64,000 bases of DNA, from contig NZ_CP023449.1 of NCBI RefSeq assembly GCF_002355275.1, positions 4,690,001 to 4,754,000 of the forward strand. Direction: 5' to 3'. Each line of letters begins with the position of its first letter. The first letter of the stretch is position 1. This document shows, piece by piece, positions 19,603 through 27,711 of this stretch. The DNA is from Rhizorhabdus dicambivorans (lineage in GTDB: Bacteria > Pseudomonadota > Alphaproteobacteria > Sphingomonadales > Sphingomonadaceae). The notes below the pieces were generated by a model. That model worked only from the letters and a program-made list of their open reading frames with translations, was not told the DNA's origin and made no database searches. The position numbers and the translations under genes are program-made.

Positions 19603-20796
19603 ATGAACATGCAGGTTCTCGATGCGCGCCGTGACGTCAGCGGCGGCTACAAGGTTGACGTGTCCCGCGGCGAGCGCGTCGGTCGGGTTTCGTCGGAGTG
19701 GTTTTCACGGCCCGACGATGAGCGGTATCTCTCGCTCGGCGACCTCGCGCGCTCGGTGCGCGGTCGGTCGGAGCGCAGCCGCACCCGCGTCGTCGAAAGT
19801 GCGCTGATCCACGTAGAGGCGAATCGTAACGATCCCGAGCGCCTGGCGCTGATGCTGCCGGGCGCCGATGCGCCTGTCACGCCGACGCACTGGAGCTTCG
19901 GTCAGCTGGCGAGCCAGGTTGGCGCGCCTGCGGCTTACCTCCGCCAGCTTCCAGCGCCGCTGGCGGCGATCAATCTGCAGTACGGCCTGACCTCGAACCG
20001 GACCGAGCAGATCAAGACGCTCGAAACCGACAATGGCCGTGTCGAACTGCGCGCGGTCACCGGTCCCGACTATGGCCGGATCTACGACCATGAACTTGTC
20101 GAGGCGGTGCAGAAGATCGCCGGCAACGGCACTGGCGACACGCGTTGGAAAGTGCCGGGCGTGCTCGACTGGTCGACCGGCATCTACAATCCCCGTGTCG
20201 ACATCACCCGTGACACGACCACGCTTTATGCCTCGGACCGGGACGTGTTCCTGTTCCTGGTCGACGATCTCAACCCGATCGAGGCGGGCCGCTTGCCCGA
20301 CGGCTCGCCCGATCTCTACTTCCGCGGCTTCTACTGTTGGAACTCGGAGGTCGGGGCCAAGACGCTCGGCATGGCGAGTTTCTACCTGCGCGCCGTCTGT
20401 CAGAACCGGAACCTGTGGGGCGTGGAGGATTTCGAGGAGATCAGCATCCGGCACAGCAAGTACGCGGCGAACCGCTTTGCCCATGAAGCCGCACCGGCGC
20501 TGGAAGGCTTCGCCAACTCCTCGCCGCTGCCCTTCGTCAACGGGATCAAGGCGGCACGCGAGCGGATCGTCGCCCGCACCGACGAAGACCGCAGCGAGTT
20601 CCTGCGCGCGCGCGGGTTCTCCAAGGCCGAGACCGGCAAGATCATCGAGACGGTGCTCGCCGAAGAAGGCCGTCCACCCGAATCGATCTTCGACTTCGTG
20701 CAAGGGATCACCGCGCTCGCACGCGACAAGGCTCACCAGGATGCCCGGCTAGATATGGAGGGCAAGGCGAAGAAGCTGCTCGACCGGGTCCACTGA
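19603..20796 (+). CDS. DUF932 domain-containing protein
   Basis: A 397-aa protein of the DUF932 (phage/plasmid-like TIGR03299) family. It is recognisable by FSQLASQVGAPAAYLRQLPA-type sequence, the YGRIYDHELVEAVQKI segment and the central KVPGVLDW/LYASDRDVFLFLVDD region. The family is abundant on plasmids and ICEs of alphaproteobacteria; its biochemical role is unknown. It sits behind leader copy A, with the parB gene 125 bp downstream behind a copy of the same leader, which suggests coordinated control. Confidence 0.85.
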   Translation: MNMQVLDARRDVSGGYKVDVSRGERVGRVSSEWFSRPDDERYLSLGDLARSVRGRSERSRTRVVESALIHVEANRNDPERLALMLPGADAPVTPTHWSFGQLASQVGAPAAYLRQLPAPLAAINLQYGLTSNRTEQIKTLETDNGRVELRAVTGPDYGRIYDHELVEAVQKIAGNGTGDTRWKVPGVLDWSTGIYNPRVDITRDTTTLYASDRDVFLFLVDDLNPIEAGRLPDGSPDLYFRGFYCWNSEVGAKTLGMASFYLRAVCQNRNLWGVEDFEEISIRHSKYAANRFAHEAAPALEGFANSSPLPFVNGIKAARERIVARTDEDRSEFLRARGFSKAETGKIIETVLAEEGRPPESIFDFVQGITALARDKAHQDARLDMEGKAKKLLDRVH

Positions 20797-20841
20797 GCCC
20801 GGACCATCCCGCCAGTTCTCCGGCGTGGCGCTGCCTTCTCA

Positions 20842-20921
20842 GAGTGAGAGGGCGGCGCTTCGCTTCGTGACGGGTCGAGGCCGAGAGAAAGGCTCCCGGC
20901 GGCCCGTCATGGAGAATTGCC
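20842..20921 (+). promoter_or_regulatory. Conserved hairpin leader, copy B (parB)
   Basis: This copy has TGACGGG (20868-20874) and CCCGTCA (20903-20909) flanking GAGAGAAAGGCTCCCGG. The ribosome-binding ATGGAG follows at once and the ATG of parB is at 20922. It is over 80 percent identical to copy A by eye, starting at the GAGTGAGAG box. Confidence 0.6.
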
Positions 20922-22991
20922 ATGACCAAGTCTGTTCCCAAGCTGGTGCTCAGTTCCTCGCGCGACATTCCGTTCTCGCAGCTGGTGCTGAGCCAGAAGA
21001 ACGTCCGGCGCGTTAAGGCGGGCCTCTCGATCGAGGACCTTGCCGAAGACATCTATCGCCGCACCCTGCTCCAGAGCCTCAACGTCCGCGCCATGCTGGA
21101 CGATGATGGCAAGGAAACTGGCTTTTTCGAAGTTCCCGCCGGCGGCCGGCGGTTCCGCGCGCTCGAACTGCTGGTGAAGTCGAAGCGGATGGCCAAGGAC
21201 CAGCCGGTGCCCTGCGTGGTACGCGAAGGCGGCATCGCCGAAGAAGACTCGCTCGCCGAGAACGTCATGCGCGAAGGGCTTCACCCGCTCGACCAGTTCC
21301 GCGCCTTCAGCGCGCTCGTCGAGGCGGGCCTCAGCGAGGAGGACATCGCGGCCCGGTTCTTCGTCTCGGCTTCGACCGTGCGCCAGCGCCTGCGGCTCGC
21401 TTCGGTCGCGCCAAGTCTGCTCGACGTTTACAGCGAGGACGGCATGTCGCTCGAACAGCTCATGGCCTTTACCGTCACCGACAACCATGCGCGCCAGGAG
21501 CAGGTGTGGGAACAGGTCAACCAGGGCCAACACACTCCGGCCTATCACATTCGCCGGTTGCTGACCGAACAGGCCGTTGCCGCCAGCGACCGCCGCGTGC
21601 GGTTCATCGGCATCGACGCCTACACCGAGGCCGGAGGCTATGTGATGCGCGACCTGTTCTCTACGGACGAGGATGGCTGGCTGCAGGATCCGGCGCTGGT
21701 CGAACTGCTGGTGAACGAAAAGCTCAATGAAGCGGCGCGGGAAATCGGCGCCGAGGGCTGGAAGTGGGTCGAAGCCGCCATCGACCTTCCTTACGGCTGC
21801 GAGCGGGGCAAGCGCCGGATCACCGGCACCACCGTTCCCCTGACCGACGAGGAACAGGCGCGGCTCGATGCGCTGGTCGAGGAGTACGATGCCATCGGCG
21901 AGGAATACCGCGATGGCTGCGACCTGCCCGATGAGGTCGATGCCCGGCTGACTGAGATCGACGCCGAACTTACGCCGCTTACCAGTCGCCCCGTAGTCTA
22001 CGATCTCGATGAGATAACTCGCGCGGGCGTCTTCGTTTCGCTGGCGCACGACGGTCGGCTGCGGATCGACCGCGGCTATGTCCGACCCGAGGACGAACCG
22101 GTGGCAGAGGATCAGGGCACATCGGTCGATGCCGAAGCTGGCCAGCAGGCATCCGGTCCTGCGATCGGCGTTGGCGGGCAGGTCCAGGCTGAGCACCAGG
22201 GCGAAGACGAGGACGACACCATCCGTCCGCTGCCTGACCGGCTCGTCTCCGAGCTGACGGCCGTGCGCACGGTGGCGCTGCGCAATGCTCTTGCGCAGGA
22301 TCCGGGTGCTGCATTCATTGCCGTTCTCCACGCACTCACCCTGTCGGTGTTCCGGCCGCACGGCACCCATGGCTGCGTGCAGATCGGCGTCACCCAGGCC
22401 TGGCTCGGCAACGTTGCCCCGGACCTGCGCGAAACGCCGTGGAGCCTGGCGATCCAGGAACGGCACGAGCAGTGGGCGGCGCGCCTCCCCGACGAGCCCG
22501 GTGCGCTGTGGGACGCGTTGAACGCACTTTCGCACGACGAGCAGATGGCACTGCTCGCCCACTGCGTCTCGCTCGGCGTCAATGCGCTGTTCGAACCGGT
22601 CAAGGGCTATGGCGGGCAGATTTCGGCACACGGCATTGCCTGCCGGATTGCTGCGGCAGATGCCCTGGCGTCGGTCGTCGGCCTCGACATGGCCGGCGCA
22701 GGCTGGGCGCCGACGGTCGACAACTACCTCGGCCGCGTGACCAAGCCCCGCATCATCGAGGCCGTGCGCGAAGCCAAGGGCGATGCGACCGCCGTGCTGA
22801 TTGAGCATCTCAAGAAGGGCGACATGGCCCGCGAGGCCGAACGGCTGCTCCAAGGCACGGGCTGGCTGCCCGAACCGCTGCGGCTGCCGGTTATCGACGT
22901 TGCGGAGCAGGAAGCGCCTGACACTGACCTGCCCGACTTCCTCAACGATGACGAAGGCGAATTCGATCCGATGGTGTCAACGCCGGGATAA
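20922..22991 (+). CDS. ParB/RepB/Spo0J family protein, C-terminus altered by IS insertion
   Basis: A 689-aa large ParB-like protein. The N-terminal ParB nuclease-like domain covers about residues 15-110 (PFSQLVLSQKNVRRV, PAGGRRFRALELL, ENVMREGLHPLDQFRAF), followed by a helix-turn-helix (DIAARFFVSASTVRQRL) and a long helical C-terminal region seen in ICE/plasmid members. The last five codons (VSTPG, stop) lie in an IS21 end. With the IS and one GATGG duplication removed, the original end would read AIAAE and stop at 25590-25592, so only the tail is changed. It is likely still functional. It probably binds DNA for element maintenance or gene control; no ParA gene is adjacent. Confidence 0.85.
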   Translation: MTKSVPKLVLSSSRDIPFSQLVLSQKNVRRVKAGLSIEDLAEDIYRRTLLQSLNVRAMLDDDGKETGFFEVPAGGRRFRALELLVKSKRMAKDQPVPCVVREGGIAEEDSLAENVMREGLHPLDQFRAFSALVEAGLSEEDIAARFFVSASTVRQRLRLASVAPSLLDVYSEDGMSLEQLMAFTVTDNHARQEQVWEQVNQGQHTPAYHIRRLLTEQAVAASDRRVRFIGIDAYTEAGGYVMRDLFSTDEDGWLQDPALVELLVNEKLNEAAREIGAEGWKWVEAAIDLPYGCERGKRRITGTTVPLTDEEQARLDALVEEYDAIGEEYRDGCDLPDEVDARLTEIDAELTPLTSRPVVYDLDEITRAGVFVSLAHDGRLRIDRGYVRPEDEPVAEDQGTSVDAEAGQQASGPAIGVGGQVQAEHQGEDEDDTIRPLPDRLVSELTAVRTVALRNALAQDPGAAFIAVLHALTLSVFRPHGTHGCVQIGVTQAWLGNVAPDLRETPWSLAIQERHEQWAARLPDEPGALWDALNALSHDEQMALLAHCVSLGVNALFEPVKGYGGQISAHGIACRIAAADALASVVGLDMAGAGWAPTVDNYLGRVTKPRIIEAVREAKGDATAVLIEHLKKGDMAREAERLLQGTGWLPEPLRLPVIDVAEQEAPDTDLPDFLNDDEGEFDPMVSTPG
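22970..22974. repeat. Target-site duplication, left copy (GATGG)
   Basis: GATGG directly abuts the left end of the IS21-family element and is repeated at 25571-25575 after the right end. The 5-bp length is within the usual 4-8 bp range for IS21. Confidence 0.85.
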
Positions 22992-23137
22992 AAACGGGCC
23001 AGGCACCGGTTTAAAATGGGGCCAGTTGGTTTGAACAAAAAGCCCCAAGGTTGAGGCTGGGCAGCATCGGCAGCGGGGAAGCGGCTGGAGCGGAGCGGAA
23101 GCCGATTTCCCGCTGCCGATGGCCGCCCGTTCTTAGG

Positions 23138-23953
23138 TCATTTATCCTCCCCCTTGTCCTTCTGGCGCTTGCGGCTGCTGGCGAGACGGAAGCTGTCACC
23201 ATTCATCTCGAGAATGTGGACGTGGTGTGTCAGCCGGTCGAGCAGGGCGCCGGTCAGGCGTTCGGAGCCGAACACCGATGTCCATTCATCGAAGGGCAGA
23301 TTGCTGGTGATCAGCGTGCTGCCGCGTTCATAGCGCTGGCTGAGTACCTCGAACAGCAACTCGCCGCCCACGGCGGTGAATGGTACATATCCCAACTCGT
23401 CGAGGATCAGCAGCTTTACAGATGCCAGATGCTTTTGCAGGCTGCGCAAGCGACGCTCGTCGCGAGCCTCCATCAGGTCATGGACCAACGCCGCGGCCGT
23501 TGTGAAGGCCACGCTGTGCCCTTTCTGGCACGCAGCCAGTCCTAGCGCGAGGGCGGTGTGGGTCTTACCGGTGCCGCTGGGGCCCAGCGCAATGACATTA
23601 CGCCGCCGCTCGATCCATTCACCGCGCGCCAGTTCCAGAACCAAGGCCTTGTTCAGTGATGGCTGGGCTGCAAAGTCGAAGGTGTCAAAGCTCTTGGTGT
23701 GCGGGAAGCGAGCCATGCGGATACGGCGCTCCACCATCCGGCGCTCGCGATCAATCCGTTCAAGTTCGCACAGGCGCAGCAGATAGCGGGGGTAATCGGC
23801 CCGATCCTGCGCGGCCTCGAAGGCGACCTTCTCATACTCGCGCACAAAGGTGGGCAGCTTGAGCGCTTTGAGATGGTTGGCCAGTAGTACAGCGGGCGGC
23901 ACGCTGGTGGGTTCGGCCTCGATGGCTGGCAGCGGCATCATGGGATCACTCAT
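23138..23953 (-). CDS. istB: IS21-family ATPase helper IstB
   Basis: A 271-aa AAA+ protein with Walker A GPSGTGKTH, Walker B LLILDELGYVPF and the sensor region STLITSNLPFDEW, the classic IstB series. It assembles on DNA and stimulates the IstA transposase. Its ATG at 23953 overlaps the istA stop by 4 bp (ATGA), so the two are translationally coupled. The length is slightly above the family average of about 250. Confidence 0.95.
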   Translation of the reverse strand: MSDPMMPLPAIEAEPTSVPPAVLLANHLKALKLPTFVREYEKVAFEAAQDRADYPRYLLRLCELERIDRERRMVERRIRMARFPHTKSFDTFDFAAQPSLNKALVLELARGEWIERRRNVIALGPSGTGKTHTALALGLAACQKGHSVAFTTAAALVHDLMEARDERRLRSLQKHLASVKLLILDELGYVPFTAVGGELLFEVLSQRYERGSTLITSNLPFDEWTSVFGSERLTGALLDRLTHHVHILEMNGDSFRLASSRKRQKDKGEDK

Positions 23954-25470
23954 GCTGCCACTCCCGTCGCTGGAGTGCCTGCCTGCGAGAGCAGGCCCAT
24001 GTAGGTGCGCGGATCGGTACGCCCGACATTCGCGCGCGGCAAATGCGGGTAAAATTGCAGATCGAGGCGCGGCACACGCTGTTCGAGGCGGGCCAGCGCG
24101 ATCATCTTGATCGCATCGAAGCTGATTGCCCCCATCTCCAGCGCGCGGGCCACTGCCCATTCCACCAGGGACTGCTCGAAGCGTTCGCATAGCCGCAGCA
24201 CCTGGATGAACTCGCGCCGTCCCTCTTTGCCGCTGCGCGCCTCCATCAGTCGTCGGATGCGATGCATCGGTTCAGCCAGCACCCAGCCATCGAGCGGCGC
24301 TGCCTGATCAAGCGCGCGGGGTTTCTGTTCTAACAGCGCCAGATAGTGCAGCGGGTTGGCAATGAAGTCCTCCCGCTCATAGCTGCGCGGATGCACTGCG
24401 ATCAGCTCCCCGCCACAGATGATCGCAACCCGATCGACATAGCCTTTGATTACGACCTCCTGGTGGGCATAGGCCGTCGGCACCGAATAATCATTGGTAC
24501 GATAGCGCACCAGCGACATCGACGAGGCCCGCCCCGTCACCATATGGCAGGGATCGAACGGCACCGCCGGTAGCGGCATAAAGGCCGCCAGATCAGCCAC
24601 CAGCCTGTCACCGATGCTGCGCTCATGCCCGCGCAAGATGGCCTGTCGTCGCTCCATGCATTGTTCGACAAAGCGCGCGTTCAGCGCATCAAAGCTGGGC
24701 GCCTCTGGCCTCGGCACCATGAAGTGGCGCCGGGAATAACCGACCAGCCCCTCGACCTTGCCCTTGTCGTTACCCTTGCCGGGGCGCCCGAATTTGTCTT
24801 CGAACAGGTAATGGCTCTGGAGGGTCGAGAACATCCGGCTGCGCTCGCGCTTCCCGTCGCCCAGGATCTGCGCCACTGCCAGCTTGGTGTTGTCATACAG
24901 GATCGACTGCGGGATGCCGCCGAAGAAGGCAAAGGCCGCCACGTGCCCTTCGCAAAATGCCTCAGCCACCTCGGCAGGATAGGCTTTAACGAACGGCGCA
25001 TCGCTGTGCGGCAGGTCCATGCAGAAATAGTGGAACCGCACCAACTTGCCGTCGATGATCCCGTCCGCCTCACCAAAATCCACCTGCGCATGCCCCGGCT
25101 TGTGGCTCAATGGTATGAACACCTCGCGGCTGCGCAACTTGGCGCCCGCCACATAGTCGCGAACAATGGTGATGCCGCCGGTGAAGCCATGTTCATCGCG
25201 CAGACGCTCGAAAATACGCGCGGCAGTGTGTCGCTGTTTGATGTGAACCTTGCGGTCATCCACCAGGATTTGGTCAATGATGTCGGTAAATCCGGACAGC
25301 TTGCGGCTGTAGGTTTGCCCGCTCCGGCCGTGCGCTGCTGGCTCTGGAAAGCACAGCATCTTGTCGACGGTCTTGCGATTGATCCCAAAATACCGGGCGG
25401 CAGCGCGACGGCTCATCCCGTCAATCAGCACGGCGCGGCGGACCTTCTGATAAAGCTCCACTCTCTTCAT
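23950..25470 (-). CDS. istA: IS21-family transposase IstA
   Basis: A 506-aa DDE transposase. The N-terminal helix-turn-helix reads AVLIDGMSRRAAARYFGINRKTVDKML, followed by the rve integrase core (GHAQVDFGEADG for the first Asp; SILYDNTKLAV for the second; a Glu in KGKVEGLVGYSRRHF). It inserts the element by cut-and-paste or copy-out chemistry. No frameshift or stop is seen, so it appears functional. Confidence 0.95.
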   Translation of the reverse strand: MKRVELYQKVRRAVLIDGMSRRAAARYFGINRKTVDKMLCFPEPAAHGRSGQTYSRKLSGFTDIIDQILVDDRKVHIKQRHTAARIFERLRDEHGFTGGITIVRDYVAGAKLRSREVFIPLSHKPGHAQVDFGEADGIIDGKLVRFHYFCMDLPHSDAPFVKAYPAEVAEAFCEGHVAAFAFFGGIPQSILYDNTKLAVAQILGDGKRERSRMFSTLQSHYLFEDKFGRPGKGNDKGKVEGLVGYSRRHFMVPRPEAPSFDALNARFVEQCMERRQAILRGHERSIGDRLVADLAAFMPLPAVPFDPCHMVTGRASSMSLVRYRTNDYSVPTAYAHQEVVIKGYVDRVAIICGGELIAVHPRSYEREDFIANPLHYLALLEQKPRALDQAAPLDGWVLAEPMHRIRRLMEARSGKEGRREFIQVLRLCERFEQSLVEWAVARALEMGAISFDAIKMIALARLEQRVPRLDLQFYPHLPRANVGRTDPRTYMGLLSQAGTPATGVAA

Positions 25471-25570
25471 CCTCCACCTCCGCCCAAAAACGGAGGTCTA
25501 GCAGGACTGGCCCCTTTTTAATCCGGTGAGACTGGCCGATCCGTGGCCCCTTTTATTCCCGGTGTTCTCA

Positions 25571-25575
25571 GATGG
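25571..25575. repeat. Target-site duplication, right copy (GATGG)
   Basis: The second copy of the 5-bp duplication. It continues as CGATCGCCGCCGAATGA, which restores the parB reading frame and its original stop codon at 25590-25592. Confidence 0.85.
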
Positions 25576-25600
25576 CGATCGCCGCCGAATGAACAGGTGC

Positions 25601-25624
25601 GCGGGGCGCCCTCGGTCGCCCCGC
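25601..25624 (+). terminator. Hairpin terminator after the original parB end
   Basis: A perfect 8-bp stem GCGGGGCG/CGCCCCGC with an 8-base loop lies 8 bp after the original parB stop. There is no strong U tract, so its efficiency as an intrinsic terminator is uncertain. The IS now separates it from most of parB. Confidence 0.5.
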
Positions 25625-25688
25625 AACCCGCCATTTTCCGACACATCGGTCGCCGCGCCTTGGCGACCTAATTCCGAAGGAAATCGAT

Positions 25689-26183
25689 ATGACCACCGAC
25701 CAACCGGCCAGTCCGGAACCCCAGTTCACGCCTGTTCGATTCGACCATGAAGCCTGGCTTATCGACGACGCCAAACGCCGCGCGGATTTCGTCAAGGAAA
25801 TGGCCGCGCTCAAGACCAGCCTGTTCGACACCCTCGCATCGCACGGCATTGTCAGCTTGACCGTCACCTTCGACGGCTGCGGCGACAGCGGCCAGATCGA
25901 GGATATCGCTGCCTTCGATGAGCATGGGCAGGTCGCACTGAAGGGCCTCGCGCTGCCTGGACCGGACAGCCAGCCCGAGGGCATTCCCGACGCTGCAGCG
26001 CCTGAACGGATCGAGGATGCCATCGAATCCCTCGCCTATGACCTTCTCGCAAGCGAGCATTGCGGGTGGGAGAACAATGACGGCGCCTACGGCGAGTTCA
26101 CCTTCGACGTCGCGACGCGGAAGATTACGCTCGAACACAACGAGCGCTTCACCTCGTCCGAACTTTACACGCACGAATGGTGA
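25689..26183 (+). CDS. DUF6878 family protein
   Basis: A 164-aa acidic cytoplasmic protein. The segment SLTVTFDGCGDSGQIEDI and the C-terminal CGWENNDGAYGEFTFDVATR match the DUF6878 family found on alphaproteobacterial plasmids and ICEs. Its function is unknown. The start at 25689 follows GAAGGAAATCGAT. It is the first of five small genes (25689-27668) arranged head to tail before the strawberry-notch gene. Confidence 0.75.
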   Translation: MTTDQPASPEPQFTPVRFDHEAWLIDDAKRRADFVKEMAALKTSLFDTLASHGIVSLTVTFDGCGDSGQIEDIAAFDEHGQVALKGLALPGPDSQPEGIPDAAAPERIEDAIESLAYDLLASEHCGWENNDGAYGEFTFDVATRKITLEHNERFTSSELYTHEW

Positions 26184-26193
26184 GGAGGCGATG

Positions 26194-26601
26194 ATGGGAC
26201 ATTGTTATCACCACGCGGTCTCGAGCATGCGCCAATGGGGCGGCGAACCGGATGACTACCTCGCGCTCCATCAGTGGTTCGACGAGTCCAAGTCGATCAC
26301 TGCTGATTTCCGCCACCGGGCGTTGCGCCACCATGCCGAGGGCATCTTCATGCTCGAACGCTTCTTCGGAGCGACGATCACGGTGTCGTCGGGGCGCGTG
26401 GTTCCGGTGCGGCTGATCGGCGAACGCCATGTGATCGAGGACCTGGGCTTTATCCCGAGCTTTGCCGACTGGGTACGCTGCATTCGTCCCGAACCCTGGA
26501 TGGGCCGCGCACAGCCGATCCACAAGCTGGTCGATCCGTTTGCATCGGGCAATCCTGCACCGCCGCCGGTCGTGGCGCTTGTTGCGGGAGGCCGGTCATG
26601 A
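26194..26601 (+). CDS. DUF6915-like protein
   Basis: A 135-aa protein beginning MGHCYHHAVSSMRQWGG, with LHQWFDESKSITADFRHRAL and a His-rich helix. I recognise this as the DUF6915-type family of element-borne proteins with several conserved His residues, perhaps metal binding; no activity is known. A GAGGAGG favours the second of two adjacent ATGs (26191 and 26194). Its stop overlaps the next start by 4 bp. Confidence 0.65.
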   Translation: MGHCYHHAVSSMRQWGGEPDDYLALHQWFDESKSITADFRHRALRHHAEGIFMLERFFGATITVSSGRVVPVRLIGERHVIEDLGFIPSFADWVRCIRPEPWMGRAQPIHKLVDPFASGNPAPPPVVALVAGGRS

Positions 26602-26867
26602 CCATCGCCTATCCGCTGCGCTTGTTCTTCGACTGTTCGACGGCGCACCTTTCGCCCCAAGCACGCATCTATGTCGACCGGACGGACGTGGTCGCGTCAC
26701 CAACGCCCTATGGCTGGTTCGTCTGGGCCAGCGAAGAACCCGGCAACGATGTGCCCCCCGACCTCATAGCGATCATGACTTACGCGCGATCGCTCGGTGC
26801 AGAGTATATCTGCTTCGACTGCGATGCGGACGAGATCGACGGCTTTCCCACCTTTGACTGGGGTTAG
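26598..26867 (+). CDS. Small hypothetical protein, DUF5983-like
   Basis: An 89-aa protein with the pattern FFDCSTAHLSP near the N-terminus, YGWFVWAS in the middle and CFDCDADEIDGFPTFDWG at the end, which resembles the DUF5983 family of mobile elements. The acidic C-terminal cluster might bind a metal. It overlaps the previous stop (ATGA). The function is unknown and the family assignment is tentative. Confidence 0.6.
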   Translation: MTIAYPLRLFFDCSTAHLSPQARIYVDRTDVVASPTPYGWFVWASEEPGNDVPPDLIAIMTYARSLGAEYICFDCDADEIDGFPTFDWG

Positions 26868-26901
26868 CCAGTCGCCACAATTTCTCCCGTTTCAACCTCC
26901 G

Positions 26902-26925
26902 AAGCCCGGCCATCGCGCCGGGCTT
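26902..26925 (+). terminator. Hairpin after the DUF6915/DUF5983-like pair
   Basis: A perfect 9-bp stem AAGCCCGGC/GCCGGGCTT with a 6-base loop, followed by TCGCATTTTC. It ends the preceding small operon and lies 23 bp before the next start. Confidence 0.6.
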
Positions 26926-26947
26926 TCGCATTTTCAGGAGACCTTCA

Positions 26948-27466
26948 ATGGCTGACTATTACACGCCCACCGTCGTCGAACCGGTGATCCCGCTATCCGC
27001 CGTTCTGCCGGTCGAGGACCTGTTTCTCGGGCAAGTCTTCGATGAGGATGTCGAGAACGGCATCGTCTATTATTTCAGCGAAGACGGTGCGCGCGATCTG
27101 GTCTTTTTCGACCCGAAGGAAGTCCGCGATGCTCTCGATAATAGCGACCACTCGTCGAGCCGACTCGTTGCCAAGCTGCTTGATGAATATGCCGAAGCCC
27201 TGCGCGGCGATGACGAATTCGAGTTTGATATGGCCGGAGACCTTTGGCCAGACGTGCTGCAGGACATCGTGCGCCGCTCGCCCGACCTTCAGGAACTGAC
27301 CGTCACCATGGCGTTCACCTGCTCCAAGATGCGCCCCGATGGCTTTGGCGGTCTCGCCATGCTGATCACCGCCAGCGCGATCCGCTCGGAATCGACCCAC
27401 ACTCTGTTCGACCGATTCTACAAGGAAGCCGCGGCCAACGGGGAGATCCGTCATGGCGATTCCTGA
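26948..27466 (+). CDS. Hypothetical protein, 172 aa
   Basis: An acidic protein of mixed alpha/beta composition with no domain I recognise. It starts MADYYTPTVVEPV and has YYFSEDGARDLVFFDPKEV and DLWPDVLQDIVRRSPDLQ. An AGGAG at proper spacing supports the start at 26948. Its end overlaps the next gene by 14 bp, suggesting translational coupling. Homologues in related elements are likely but the role is unknown. Confidence 0.6.
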   Translation: MADYYTPTVVEPVIPLSAVLPVEDLFLGQVFDEDVENGIVYYFSEDGARDLVFFDPKEVRDALDNSDHSSSRLVAKLLDEYAEALRGDDEFEFDMAGDLWPDVLQDIVRRSPDLQELTVTMAFTCSKMRPDGFGGLAMLITASAIRSESTHTLFDRFYKEAAANGEIRHGDS

Positions 27467-27668
27467 CTATGCCCGCACCAATTTCAACACTCTGCTCAGG
27501 GCTGCCAAGGACGGCAACCTCGCGCTGATGGAATGCACCGAGGTCGGCAGCGGCGAGACCCGCTATGTTCTGTGCGCCGTTGGGCGCGATGATGGTGATT
27601 ACGTGATGACGCCGTTCGGTCATCTCGCCCCCGGCAACCCTTACGACGCCTATATCCCGCCCGCCTGA
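27453..27668 (+). CDS. DUF6117 family protein
   Basis: A 71-aa protein, MAIPDYARTNFNTLLRAAKD, with LMECTEVG and a C-terminal PFGHLAPGNPYDAY, the conserved tail of the DUF6117 family found beside strawberry-notch genes in alphaproteobacterial elements. The function is unknown. It lies 43 bp upstream of the large helicase gene and probably in its transcript. Confidence 0.75.
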   Translation: MAIPDYARTNFNTLLRAAKDGNLALMECTEVGSGETRYVLCAVGRDDGDYVMTPFGHLAPGNPYDAYIPPA

Positions 27669-27711
27669 GCGCGGGCAGGCCTCTCCACACCTCCAATCGA
27701 AGGATCATGAC

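Larger units (their letters stand above)
22975..25570 (-). mobile_element. IS21-family insertion sequence, 2596 bp, intact
   Basis: Both ends start with TG and are imperfect inverted copies. The left end has TGTCAACGCCGGGATAAAA and the right end, read inward, TGAGAACACCGGGAATAAAA. Internal GGGGCCAGT repeats follow at each end, giving the multiple terminal repeats typical of IS21. It carries overlapping istA and istB on the minus strand and is flanked by GATGG duplications. It looks complete and recently inserted. Confidence 0.93.
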
